Shown: positions 8,486 through 17,666 of the stretch, piece by piece
Layout of the letters: each line of letters starts with the position of its first letter
Numbering within the stretch: position 1 is the first letter of the stretch
Origin: Bacteroidota bacterium
GTDB taxonomy: Bacteria; Bacteroidota; Bacteroidia; B-17B0; Aurantibacillaceae
Length of the DNA: 64,000 nucleotides
Reading direction: 5' to 3'
NCBI GenBank assembly: GCA_016711805.1
Contig: JADJSH010000009.1
Coordinates: forward strand, 129,646-193,645
Made by a program: the position numbers and the translations under genes
The notes under the pieces: model-generated
The model's database searches: none
What the model was told of the DNA's origin: nothing
The model's input: only the letters and a program-made list of their open reading frames with translations

Positions 8486-11400
8486 TTGAGCCAAATAACT
8501 TTCCGAATAAAGCATCTATATCGTTTGTTGTTCTTATGCTGCTGTGTTTTTATACAGTTGAGAGCTAATGCCCAAAAAACAAATCATTTTGATTCTATTC
8601 AAAATATTTTGAAAATTCAAAAAAACGAACTTGCTAAAGCTAAATTACTAAATCAACTAAGTATTGAATTTAAGAATAAGAACGAATACAAAGACGTTAT
8701 AAAATATGGTAACGAGGCCAGATTATTATTAGAAAATTATATTTCTGATATTAAAAATGACGAAGAAATATCAGAAGTTAAAAAAGTATTATCTGAATCT
8801 TACATAAATTTAGGTGACGCGTATTTAAATAGGGGCGACTACGATATTGCTTTAACTAATTTCAATAGATCGTTGCAAATACATGAATTGTTAAAAGATA
8901 AGCAAGCAGTTGGCAGAGATTATAACAACATTGGCTATGCTTATCAGAAAAAAGGAGATTTTTCTTTGGCTTTACAAATGCTAGAAGAAGCGATCATTAT
9001 TCATGAGGAAAATAATGATAAGGAAGGTTTAGCGATCGCATATAATAATATAGGCTTGGTATATTGGAATCAAAGTGATTTTGCTGCCGCCTTGAAAGAA
9101 TTTTTTTAAAGCCTTAAAAATATTTGAAGAAATAGGGAATAAGACTCGCCTAGCAAAATGCTATAATAATATTGGGAACATAAATGTCAGTCAGGCTAAT
9201 TACCCTGAAGCATTAAAGTATTATTTTTTATCTATAAAAATTGCCGAACAATTACAAAATAAAATTGATTTGGGTTTTACATACAATAATATTGGAATGG
9301 TGTATGTGCAGCAAAATAAAACTGATGAAGCTATACAGTTTTTTGAAAAATCACTCGCTATTTGCCAAAGTATTGGAGATAAAGAAGGGATAGGAACTTC
9401 ATATTTAAATATGGGTGCAATCTATCAGGATAAAAAACAATTTTACGATGCCAATGCTAATTATTTTAAAGCTCTTGAGATTTACGAAACCATTGGAGAT
9501 GGTGCAGGAGCTATTTATGCTCATCTAGCTGTTGGTGATATAGCAAGTATCAATAATGATATGTCGCAAGCGTTGATTCATTTTGAACAAGCCTTAGAAT
9601 TGACAAAAAAAACAGGGAATCGAGAGGAGGAAAAAAATATTTATCAACGTTTAACGAAAATTTATGCTAGGCAAAAGAACTTCGAAGGGGCTTATAATTA
9701 TCAGCAATTATATGTAAACTTAAATGACAGTTTATATAATTCTGAGAAAAGCTCGTTAATTGCAGAAATGAGCACGAAGTATGAGACTGAAAAAAAAGAT
9801 AAAGAAATTGGTTTGTTAAGTAAGGATAGAGCTTTGCAAGAAGTAAAATTAAGTCAACAACGAACGATTCGAAATTTTTTAATTATTTCAATGATTATGT
9901 TGTTGTTATTGGCGGTACTGATATATAATCGTTACTCTGTTAAATTAAAAACCAATTTGTTGATCGAACAAAAAAATGAAGAATTAAAAAAGGCAAAGGA
10001 TACAGCAGAACAAAGTTTACAAATTCAAGAGCAGTTTTTAGCTAATACCAGTCATGAAATTCGCACACCAATGAACGGTATTTTAGGAATGACTCGTCAA
10101 TTACTGGAAACACCATTAAATACAGAACAAACGGAATATTTAAATGCGATAAAAGAATCGTCAAATAACTTATTACATGTGGTGAATGATATTTTAGATA
10201 TTTCTAAAATAAGAGCAGGGAAAATCGTATTTGAAAAAAAAGAATTTCAAATTGTAGAATTATTTAAATCTCTACAATTTATGTTGCAGCACAAAGCTGA
10301 TGTGAAGCAAATTTTATTAGAAACAAAAATCGATAATTTGATACCAACTGTTATATTAGGTGATACAGTGAGGTTGAATCAAATATTATTGAATTTGGCT
10401 GGAAATGCTATCAAGTTTACTGATAAAGGGCACGTCACTATTTCTGCTGAATTAGTAAGTGATTTTAATAATGAGGTTCGTGTTAAATTTGGAGTAAGCG
10501 ACACGGGACTTGGAATACCTGATGATAAATTGGATTATGTGTTTGAGTCATTTGCACAGGCAGAAGTGCATACGACACGAAAGTATGGAGGTACGGGATT
10601 GGGATTAAGTATTTCGAAGTTTTTGGTAGAAAAACAAGGAGGGCATATTACAGTTACAAGTAAAGTTAATAAAGGTTCTTGTTTTTCTTTTGATCTTCAA
10701 TTTGAAAAGGTTGACTTCAATTTATCTACTGCTTCCATGAGCCAAATTACAAAAATACCTGAAGGAGTAAATTTAAGTAAGATAAAAGTGTTATTGGTTG
10801 AGGATAATATCATTAATCAACGTGTAGCTTTATTTGAATTAAATAAATGGAAAGTAAGTACTGATGTATCTGAAGATGCTCTTGCTGCTATTGAAAAGTT
10901 AAAAACTAATGAGTACACGATTATTTTAATGGATATATCCATGCCGGGCATGGATGGTATTGAGGCAACTAAATACATTAGAAATCAACTAACTGAACCA
11001 AGTAAAAGTACACCTATTATTGCGATGACTGCCTCTGCTGTTTCTGGCGAAAAGGAAAGGTGCTTTGAGGCTGGTATGAATGATTATATTTCTAAACCAT
11101 TTATTCCATTAACTTTTTATAAAAAAATTGTCAAATGGAGTGGCTATGAAGATGTTAATGACTCAAATGATATTGAGTCTGGAATCAGTGTGCGGACTAA
11201 AAGTAACAAATTGATTGATTTAATGATGATACGTGAAAGGGCTAGTGGAGATGTAGAATATGTTAAAGATATGATTAAAATGTTTATCGATTTAATGCCT
11301 GAATATTATAATGAATTAAAAAGCTATCATGATATTAAAAATTGGGAAGAATTAGGTAAACAAGCACATAAAATGAAAACACCAGTAGCATATTTCGGTG

Positions 11401-11555
11401 TAGAAGAATTAAGGGAATTGCTTTCTAGTATTGAACTCCAAATATTGAATGAAACATTTAATGAGATAGATATTCAACAAAGAATGGTAACAATTAATGA
11501 ACTTATTATCAATTCAATTATAGAGTTAAATATTGAATTGGATAGAATCAGTTAA
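8486..11555 (+). CDS. TPR hybrid histidine kinase (HisKA-HATPase-REC-HPt), frameshifted in a T7 run
   Basis: A roughly 1022-residue sensor kinase split by one base. The first part (TTG start at 8486, the first codon after an in-frame stop, followed by a signal-like hydrophobic segment) runs to GAA TTT TTT TAA at 9098-9109. Skipping one T gives EFFKALKIFEEIGN and restores the TPR array. Order of domains: signal/TM, six or more TPRs, a transmembrane helix near 9885-9945, HisKA (SHEIRTPMNG, phospho-His codon at 10053), HATPase (NAIKFTDKG, DTGLGIP, GGTGLGLSI), receiver (LLVEDN, LMDISMPGMDG, ISKPF) and an HPt domain (QAHKMKTPVAYFG). It is a self-contained phosphorelay with the sensor probably periplasmic. 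The break may be sequencing error, a pseudogene, or +1 slippage. Confidence 0.88.
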
Positions 11556-11562
11556 GATTTGT

Positions 11563-12216
11563 TTACCAAGTAATGCGATTGCCACCGACAATAATAATAG
11601 CTTTTATTTTTGGAATTTTAGTTCTAAATAATGTGCGTTGTTCTACTGCTAAACTAAAGCCAAATTTATCAAAGCCATTGTTGAGTATTTTAAAGTTCCC
11701 TTCATCGCTTATAAATTGTTTGGCAATTAAATCGGCTAATTCCTGATAGGAGTATAGTTTAACCGGATTGGTTTTAAATTTTTCATCTTCTTTTTCTTTT
11801 TTAGAAGGCTTATCTCCTATAAACAAATGGGTGTTGGTTTCAGTGTCTTCTTTATCGAAATAGAACTTTTTACCCTTAAAATTTACGCAAGCAATAGAGG
11901 TGATATGATAATCAATGAATGCATTTTTATAACCATTAATCTTACACGATTTTTTAACTTTTTTATTGATTCTAGTTTTATTTTTAGTGTTTGATTCAAA
12001 TTTGGTGGCTCTTAAAGTTTGGGTGTATTTATCTGATGTTAATTGTAGAGCCCCGTTATTCTTTAGGGTGTTTTTGACTTTTCTTTCCCTCTTGCTATTG
12101 ATTTTATCAAGCACTAATTGTTTTAGTAAGTCATAATCAGGATTAACAGGATCAAAATCTTGTGCTGATAATGATATTGAATAGATAAATGCTGCTATGA
12201 CTATTATTATTTTCAG
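11563..12216 (-). CDS. small secreted protein of unknown function, possible CTG start
   Basis: The reading frame is open from the stop at 11563 up to 12222. A standard ATG exists only at 12114, but the frame upstream of it encodes an obvious signal peptide (KIIIVIAAFIYSISLSAQ). I therefore place the start at the CTG at 12216-12214, giving 217 residues, since the signal peptide begins directly after it. The CTG lies 2 nt after the TAG of the upstream LRR gene, so the pair is probably an operon. The mature part begins with LLKQLVLDKINSKRERK, faintly like the first helix of CAP-domain proteins, then a Lys-rich region. The family is not recognised with confidence. Confidence 0.6.
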   Translation of the reverse strand: MKIIIVIAAFIYSISLSAQDFDPVNPDYDLLKQLVLDKINSKRERKVKNTLKNNGALQLTSDKYTQTLRATKFESNTKNKTRINKKVKKSCKINGYKNAFIDYHITSIACVNFKGKKFYFDKEDTETNTHLFIGDKPSKKEKEDEKFKTNPVKLYSYQELADLIAKQFISDEGNFKILNNGFDKFGFSLAVEQRTLFRTKIPKIKAIIIVGGNRITW

Positions 12217-12218
12217 AA

Positions 12219-14990
12219 CTAATTATTTGAGTTAATATATCCACTTAATTCCCCTAATGTTATATTATTTGAAAGTGGAGAAAGTTGTATTTTCATCATG
12301 CCACTTCTTGCAGGTAAATCAAATGTATTTAACTTGCCTACATATACATTAGATTTTTCGGTATTGTATTGGGTATTCATAAATGTTATTATACTATTCT
12401 TTGATATTCTTATAGGTCTGGTTCCATAATAACTTACAACGATATTTTCTTTGGGATCAATTACCTGAAACGATGCACTTGAAATTCTTTTTCCTTTTTC
12501 ATCATAAAATTGAGGCGTGAAGACAATTGGATTTTCAACTATAATTGGTCTATCGCAGTTGTATATACCAAAACCTTGCAATTGTAATACTCTGGTAACG
12601 CTATATGCATTTGTATTAACACTACTATTTAATAAATCTGTTATGTTTTTCATTTCATTTTGATTCATAAAAAGCCTAGCATTTGCCATATTTATTTTAT
12701 AACCTTTATAGGCAGCTTTAAATTTTTCTTTTCTATATTTTGATAATGTTTTTCTTTCTTTTGATGCACTCTCGTAACTGAAATACATTTTTTTAATGAA
12801 TTTTTGTGTGCGATCAATATTTTTGTTTTGAATAAGAGGATACGCATAGAACGAAACGGTATCAAGCTCGTCATAAAATCTAAACAAGAAACTATCATGT
12901 TCTTTATCGGCTATTAGATCAAAATCAATTATTTTTTCCGGTTTTGTTTTTGAATTATGATTTTTATTTCGTCCATTTATAACTACCAAAAGTCTTTTTG
13001 TAGTAACATTATTGTTAAATAATTTATTGTTTTTTAAAAAGTCTTTTATTTTACTAGCTGATTTTTCCTCATCTAACTTCCACGTTATTTTTGAAAGTGC
13101 TTTTACCTCTGTGAAATATGTTTGATAAGTACTTGTATCATTTTTTTCTTTAGGAGTAGGAAGACTGGAGTATATTTTAAACTCGCCAGTGTATTTGTCT
13201 TTTTTATCTACATCCCAATGAATTGTAATATCATGATTGGCATAAAATAAAGGTGGTTGAGGCATAGACGTATTTGAAGTATTGGATATGATAGAGTCAT
13301 TTTTTGTCACAGTAGAATCAATTGGCTTATTTACTCTTATTTTAGTAATAGTATCTTTTCCCAATTCTTTCCAAGAACGATTTATTGTATCATAAGCATA
13401 GTAGTTGTAAGATCTCTCAGCATCATTACTTTTAAATGCCAATTTTATTTCAGCTCCCTTTTTTAATTGAATATTTTTTTCGCCAACTCGAGCACTTATA
13501 TTAAACATACCCGCCGACGAGAATGGAGCTTCTTCTTCTGAAGTTTTGTAATTCATATTTATTCCAGAGGTAGCAATGTCTGCTAAACTATAGTATGGCG
13601 TATAATTAATGGTAACAGGCTCTTTCACTGGTTTTTCATTATCATAAATTAAGCTGTTTTTTGGTATAAATATAGTTGTGCCATTATTCGTTGTAATGAT
13701 TTGTTCTTCTAATGGAGATATTACAAATTTTTCTGATTTCACAACAGCGTTCGATAGCGGAAGTTTTTCATAACTCTGACTGCATATTATATTTGTATTT
13801 GGTAATTGTTTTTTTAGTTTTTCTATTTGACTAGATGTTAGATCACAAAAACTAACATCTAACGTCAATAGTTGCTTTAAAGAATATAATTCATTGAAAG
13901 CTATTATTTTGTTGCCAGATAGATTTAGATACTCAATGTTTTTTAAGTTACTTATTTGAGATGGCAGATTAGTTAAATTGCAATTACTTAAATTTAGCGT
14001 TTTGAGATTTGTTAATTTTGAAATAGAATTTATTAGCTCTGTTTGACAGGTAATTGAATTGAATCGTAAGGAAAGTTCTTTTAATAATGGCAACGAATTC
14101 GCTATTTTGAAATTATTAAGCGTATTGCCGTGTAATGTAATTTTAGAGATATTATTTGATAGATTTATATTTTGAAAGCCGTTGAATTTATCACCTCCTA
14201 ATTGTATTTCTTGTAATGTTGGCACGGATAAAATAGGAAGCAAAGTTGAAAAATCTAAGTTATTGCAGTCGTTCGCGTTTAAATGCACTATGTTTGATGT
14301 TTCTTTTATTATAGGTAATACTATTGATGAAAATATTCCTTCACTAATATCTATTTTTTCTAGTGAATTTATTTGCCATATATTTTTTGGTAATTCTTCA
14401 GCTCCTTTTACTTCAAGTTGTTTTAGTTCTGATATATTCTTTAAATTTTGATAGGTTGATTCTTTATTAATACATGGGTTATAACTTAAGTTTAAGTCAG
14501 TTAAACCGGTTTGAGTTTTTATCTCTTTTGGAAGTTGTGAAATTAAATTACCTGAAACGTTTAATGACTTGAAATTTGTGTGTACAAAGATATATGCTGG
14601 TATTTCTTTTATATAATTATTGGCAATAGATAAGTCAGTTAACGTCTTCATTTCCCCAATTTCTAAAGGTAAATACAGCAAATTAGAATTATTTATTGAT
14701 AAAGATTTTAATTTTAAGTTTTTGATGATTGTAATACTTGATTCTAAATCAAGTATTGGATTAAAATTGATACTTAAATCTCTTAAATATTTTGCGTTTT
14801 TTAATTCGTCAGGAATTATTTTTATAGAGTTATAGCCTAAATGCAAACATTCTATATTGTAGTATTCGATGTTTGTTGGGAGCTTGGTTAAATTTTTATG
14901 TTGCAAATCAACTGTTAGCAAAGAATCTGGATTACTTTTACAAAACAATTGAATTGGAAGTAGAAGAATGAAAATGAAATTGCGTACCAT
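12219..14990 (-). CDS. secreted leucine-rich-repeat protein
   Basis: A 923-residue exported protein. It starts with a signal peptide (MVRNFIFILLLPIQLFCKS), then about 370 residues of leucine-rich repeats of the LxxLxLxxNxL type (for example LKTLNLSNCNLTNLP and YLNLSGNKI). The C-terminal half is not repetitive. It contains TTIFIPKNSLIYDN and a segment with FSSAGMFNISARVGEKNI, resembling the beta-rich modules that follow repeats in Bacteroidota surface proteins. No T9SS sorting domain is visible at the end. It is followed immediately by the small secreted protein at 11563. LRRs suggest a protein-binding role at the cell surface, but the ligand is unknown. Confidence 0.8.
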   Translation of the reverse strand: MVRNFIFILLLPIQLFCKSNPDSLLTVDLQHKNLTKLPTNIEYYNIECLHLGYNSIKIIPDELKNAKYLRDLSINFNPILDLESSITIIKNLKLKSLSINNSNLLYLPLEIGEMKTLTDLSIANNYIKEIPAYIFVHTNFKSLNVSGNLISQLPKEIKTQTGLTDLNLSYNPCINKESTYQNLKNISELKQLEVKGAEELPKNIWQINSLEKIDISEGIFSSIVLPIIKETSNIVHLNANDCNNLDFSTLLPILSVPTLQEIQLGGDKFNGFQNINLSNNISKITLHGNTLNNFKIANSLPLLKELSLRFNSITCQTELINSISKLTNLKTLNLSNCNLTNLPSQISNLKNIEYLNLSGNKIIAFNELYSLKQLLTLDVSFCDLTSSQIEKLKKQLPNTNIICSQSYEKLPLSNAVVKSEKFVISPLEEQIITTNNGTTIFIPKNSLIYDNEKPVKEPVTINYTPYYSLADIATSGINMNYKTSEEEAPFSSAGMFNISARVGEKNIQLKKGAEIKLAFKSNDAERSYNYYAYDTINRSWKELGKDTITKIRVNKPIDSTVTKNDSIISNTSNTSMPQPPLFYANHDITIHWDVDKKDKYTGEFKIYSSLPTPKEKNDTSTYQTYFTEVKALSKITWKLDEEKSASKIKDFLKNNKLFNNNVTTKRLLVVINGRNKNHNSKTKPEKIIDFDLIADKEHDSFLFRFYDELDTVSFYAYPLIQNKNIDRTQKFIKKMYFSYESASKERKTLSKYRKEKFKAAYKGYKINMANARLFMNQNEMKNITDLLNSSVNTNAYSVTRVLQLQGFGIYNCDRPIIVENPIVFTPQFYDEKGKRISSASFQVIDPKENIVVSYYGTRPIRISKNSIITFMNTQYNTEKSNVYVGKLNTFDLPARSGMMKIQLSPLSNNITLGELSGYINSNN

Positions 14991-15104
14991 ACGTTTCTGT
15001 ATTTGTTATACTGTATAACGCAATTTCTACAGAAAAGGTACAAAATTGGCAAAAACTATTATCCTGTATTTCAGTTGTTTATGATTTTTCGCTTTTGGTA
15101 ACGT

Positions 15105-16541
15105 TTACTTGCAGCCATTCTTCACTAGTTCTTCTTTGGCATAAATGTCTCCTAGAGCTTGGGCTTTCTTTAAATCGGTACAAGAGCCAGTTAGGTCGTT
15201 CATATATTTTTTAAGTTTTCCTCTATAATAAAATGCTCTGGATGAATTGGGATCAAGTTCAATATATTTATTAAGGTCAGTAAGTGCGGCATTGTCTTTT
15301 TCTAGCTGATATGAAGTAACACCTCTTTCTAAAATTGCTAATTTGTATTCGGGATTTATTTTTAAAGATTCGTTAAAATCATCTAAAGCACCTTGGTAAT
15401 CTTTAAGGTTGTATTTACTAATTCCTCTTTGATAGTAAGTGCTTGCATTTTTTTTAAGCTCTAATGCTTTATTACAATCTTCAATTACGCCTTTGTCATC
15501 TAGTTCAAAGTATCTTAATAAAGCTCTATAATAATAAGCAAGTTCAATTTTTGTATCTTTCTGAATAACAATATTAAGGTCTGCAATTGCTAAAGAATAT
15601 TTTTTTAGATAGTAATAATTGATTCCTCTCCATAAATAATGTTTTGCATCGTTTAATTTTAAATCTATAGCCGCATTAAAGTCAGGTTCGGCTTCCTTAT
15701 GTTTTCCTGTTTCATATTTTGTGAGCGCTCTGTTATAGTAAGATTCAGGTTTTGTAGGATCTATTTCTATAGATTTATTATTGTCTGATAATGATTCTTC
15801 GTAATTTTTTAAATCATAATAAGCGATTCCTCTGTTATAGTAAGCTTTGGCATATTTTGGTTCGTGCTTTATTACCGTGTCATAATCTGCTATGCATTCT
15901 TTATATTTTTTTAGATTGAGGTAGTGCAACCCTCTCCAAAAATACGTTTCGTAATAAGGTTTTATAGCAAGTGATTTATTGCAATCTTCAATTCCACCTT
16001 CATAATCTTTAAGATAATATTTGGTAATAGCTCTATAATAATATGAATATTGATAATTTAAATTAAAGCTGACAGCCTTATTTAATGCGTCAAGAGCTTC
16101 TGTGTATTTTTTTAATTCATTTAAGCTTGCGGCTTTAAATGTTAATGCTTCTACATAGTTTGATTTTGCGGATATAGCAGTATCAAAATCAGCAATAGCT
16201 AATTCGTAATTTTTTAATTGATAGTTACACAATGCTCTTCCGTAAAAAGCATCAGCGGTTACTCTTCCTAAATTAATACTCTTAGTAAAGTTTACAATGC
16301 CGTCTTTATAGTCTTTTAATTCATAAGCGCATAATCCTCTATTATAAGTTGCGGGTGCATCTGTTGGTTTTTTCGCAAGATAGGCTGTATAGTTTATATA
16401 AGCTGCAGCATAATCTTTCTCCTCAAATTTTTGAAAGGCAGCTGTAAACAATGGATCTGTTTCAGATTTATCTCTTTGAGAAAACAAATTGTTACTCGTG
16501 AATAGATAAACTAAAATATAGCAAATAATATAGTGACGCAT
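15105..16541 (-). CDS. secreted TPR-repeat protein
   Basis: A 478-residue protein with a signal peptide (MRHYIICYILVYLFTSNNLFSQ) and about twelve tetratricopeptide repeats covering the rest, with recurring AYYNRGIAYYDLKNYEESL-like units of 34 residues. TPRs form a superhelical scaffold for protein interactions. There is no catalytic domain. It ends with GSCTDLKKAQALGD, a common final capping repeat. The gene starts 11 bp after the pfkA stop on the same strand, so the two are likely co-transcribed, although no functional link is evident. Confidence 0.85.
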   Translation of the reverse strand: MRHYIICYILVYLFTSNNLFSQRDKSETDPLFTAAFQKFEEKDYAAAYINYTAYLAKKPTDAPATYNRGLCAYELKDYKDGIVNFTKSINLGRVTADAFYGRALCNYQLKNYELAIADFDTAISAKSNYVEALTFKAASLNELKKYTEALDALNKAVSFNLNYQYSYYYRAITKYYLKDYEGGIEDCNKSLAIKPYYETYFWRGLHYLNLKKYKECIADYDTVIKHEPKYAKAYYNRGIAYYDLKNYEESLSDNNKSIEIDPTKPESYYNRALTKYETGKHKEAEPDFNAAIDLKLNDAKHYLWRGINYYYLKKYSLAIADLNIVIQKDTKIELAYYYRALLRYFELDDKGVIEDCNKALELKKNASTYYQRGISKYNLKDYQGALDDFNESLKINPEYKLAILERGVTSYQLEKDNAALTDLNKYIELDPNSSRAFYYRGKLKKYMNDLTGSCTDLKKAQALGDIYAKEELVKNGCK

Positions 16542-16552
16542 TTGATGTTTTT

Positions 16553-17524
16553 TTATGCAGATAAAATATCTAAGATTTTTAACATTTCTGGATTTAGTTC
16601 TTCAATGTGTTTAACCGCGTCTTTAAATGGCGTATAACATACTTGTTTATTAACTATTCCAATCATTTCGTTACTTCTTCCATCTTGTAATGCTTTTACA
16701 GCGTAGTAACCCATAAGGCTGGCATTAACACGTTCCATACAAGTTGGATTACCTCCGCGCTGTATATGTCCTAAAATAGAAATGCGAATATCAAACTCTG
16801 GCCACTCCAATTTTAATAAATTCCCAATGCCAATAGCTCCTCCATTTTCATCGCCTTCGGCAACAATAATAATTCGGCTTTTTTTAGTTTGGCGCCACGT
16901 TTTTTTCTTTTCTAATAAAAATTTTAAATCATTTTTTCGTTCAGGAATTAAAATGGCTTCTGCACCGCAGGCAATCGCACTTCTTAGTGCAATTAAACCA
17001 GCGTCGCGACCCATCACTTCTACTACAAAAATACGATCGTGACTTTCAGCTGTATCTCTAATTTTATCTACTGCATCAACAACCGTATTGATGGCTGTAT
17101 CATATCCAATTGTATAATCTGTCCCTACTAAATCATTATCAATAGTTCCAGGGCAACCAACCGTTTTAATGTTATGATGTTTACTTAATTCCAATGCCCC
17201 CTTAAAACTTCCGTCACCACCAATAATAACGAATCCATCTAGTTGATGTTTTTGTAAAGTTTGCACCGCCATTTGCATGCCTTCTTGAGTCATGAAGCGT
17301 TTACTGCGAGCGGTTTTTAAAACAGTACCACCACGATGAATAATATTTGATACTTTACTTTTTGTTAAGTTGATATAATCATCATCAATCAAACCTTCGT
17401 AGCCTCTATAGAAACCTACCACATCAATTTGTTCGGCACGAGCCGTTCTAACTACCGCTCTAATACAAGCGTTCATTCCTGGGGAATCGCCACCTGATGT
17501 TATTAAACCAATTTTTTTTATCAT
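16553..17524 (-). CDS. pfkA: ATP-dependent 6-phosphofructokinase
   Basis: A 323-residue glycolytic kinase converting fructose 6-phosphate to fructose 1,6-bisphosphate in the cytoplasm. Motifs include TSGGDSPGMN near the N-terminus (ATP site), GGDGSFKGA, the catalytic PGTIDNDL segment, MGRDAG, and GHIQRGGNPT near residue 250. The Gly in GGDGS is the marker of ATP rather than PPi dependence in this family. Length matches the bacterial tetrameric PfkA. It is the first gene of a minus-strand pair with the TPR protein. Confidence 0.95.
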   Translation of the reverse strand: MIKKIGLITSGGDSPGMNACIRAVVRTARAEQIDVVGFYRGYEGLIDDDYINLTKSKVSNIIHRGGTVLKTARSKRFMTQEGMQMAVQTLQKHQLDGFVIIGGDGSFKGALELSKHHNIKTVGCPGTIDNDLVGTDYTIGYDTAINTVVDAVDKIRDTAESHDRIFVVEVMGRDAGLIALRSAIACGAEAILIPERKNDLKFLLEKKKTWRQTKKSRIIIVAEGDENGGAIGIGNLLKLEWPEFDIRISILGHIQRGGNPTCMERVNASLMGYYAVKALQDGRSNEMIGIVNKQVCYTPFKDAVKHIEELNPEMLKILDILSA

Positions 17525-17540
17525 GTGCTTTTATTTATTT

Positions 17541-17663
17541 ATAGAACGCTGATATCGCTGATTTTTTATGGTTACTTATGATTTTTTTAATTTTGATAAT
17601 CAATGTTTATTGATATTTATTTATCCTATTAAATCATAACTATCTGCGTTATCTGTGTGCTAT
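17541..17663. repeat. degenerate ATCTG(C/T)GTT dyad repeat
   Basis: Nearly all of the gap between pfkA and the exporter gene is a loose inverted repeat. ATAGAACGCTGATATCGCTG on the left is answered by TATCTGCGTTATCTGTGTGC on the right, with matching TTATGATT and AATCATAA inner arms. The wording resembles the two better copies at 40551-40794. Confidence 0.5.
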
Positions 17664-17666
17664 TTG

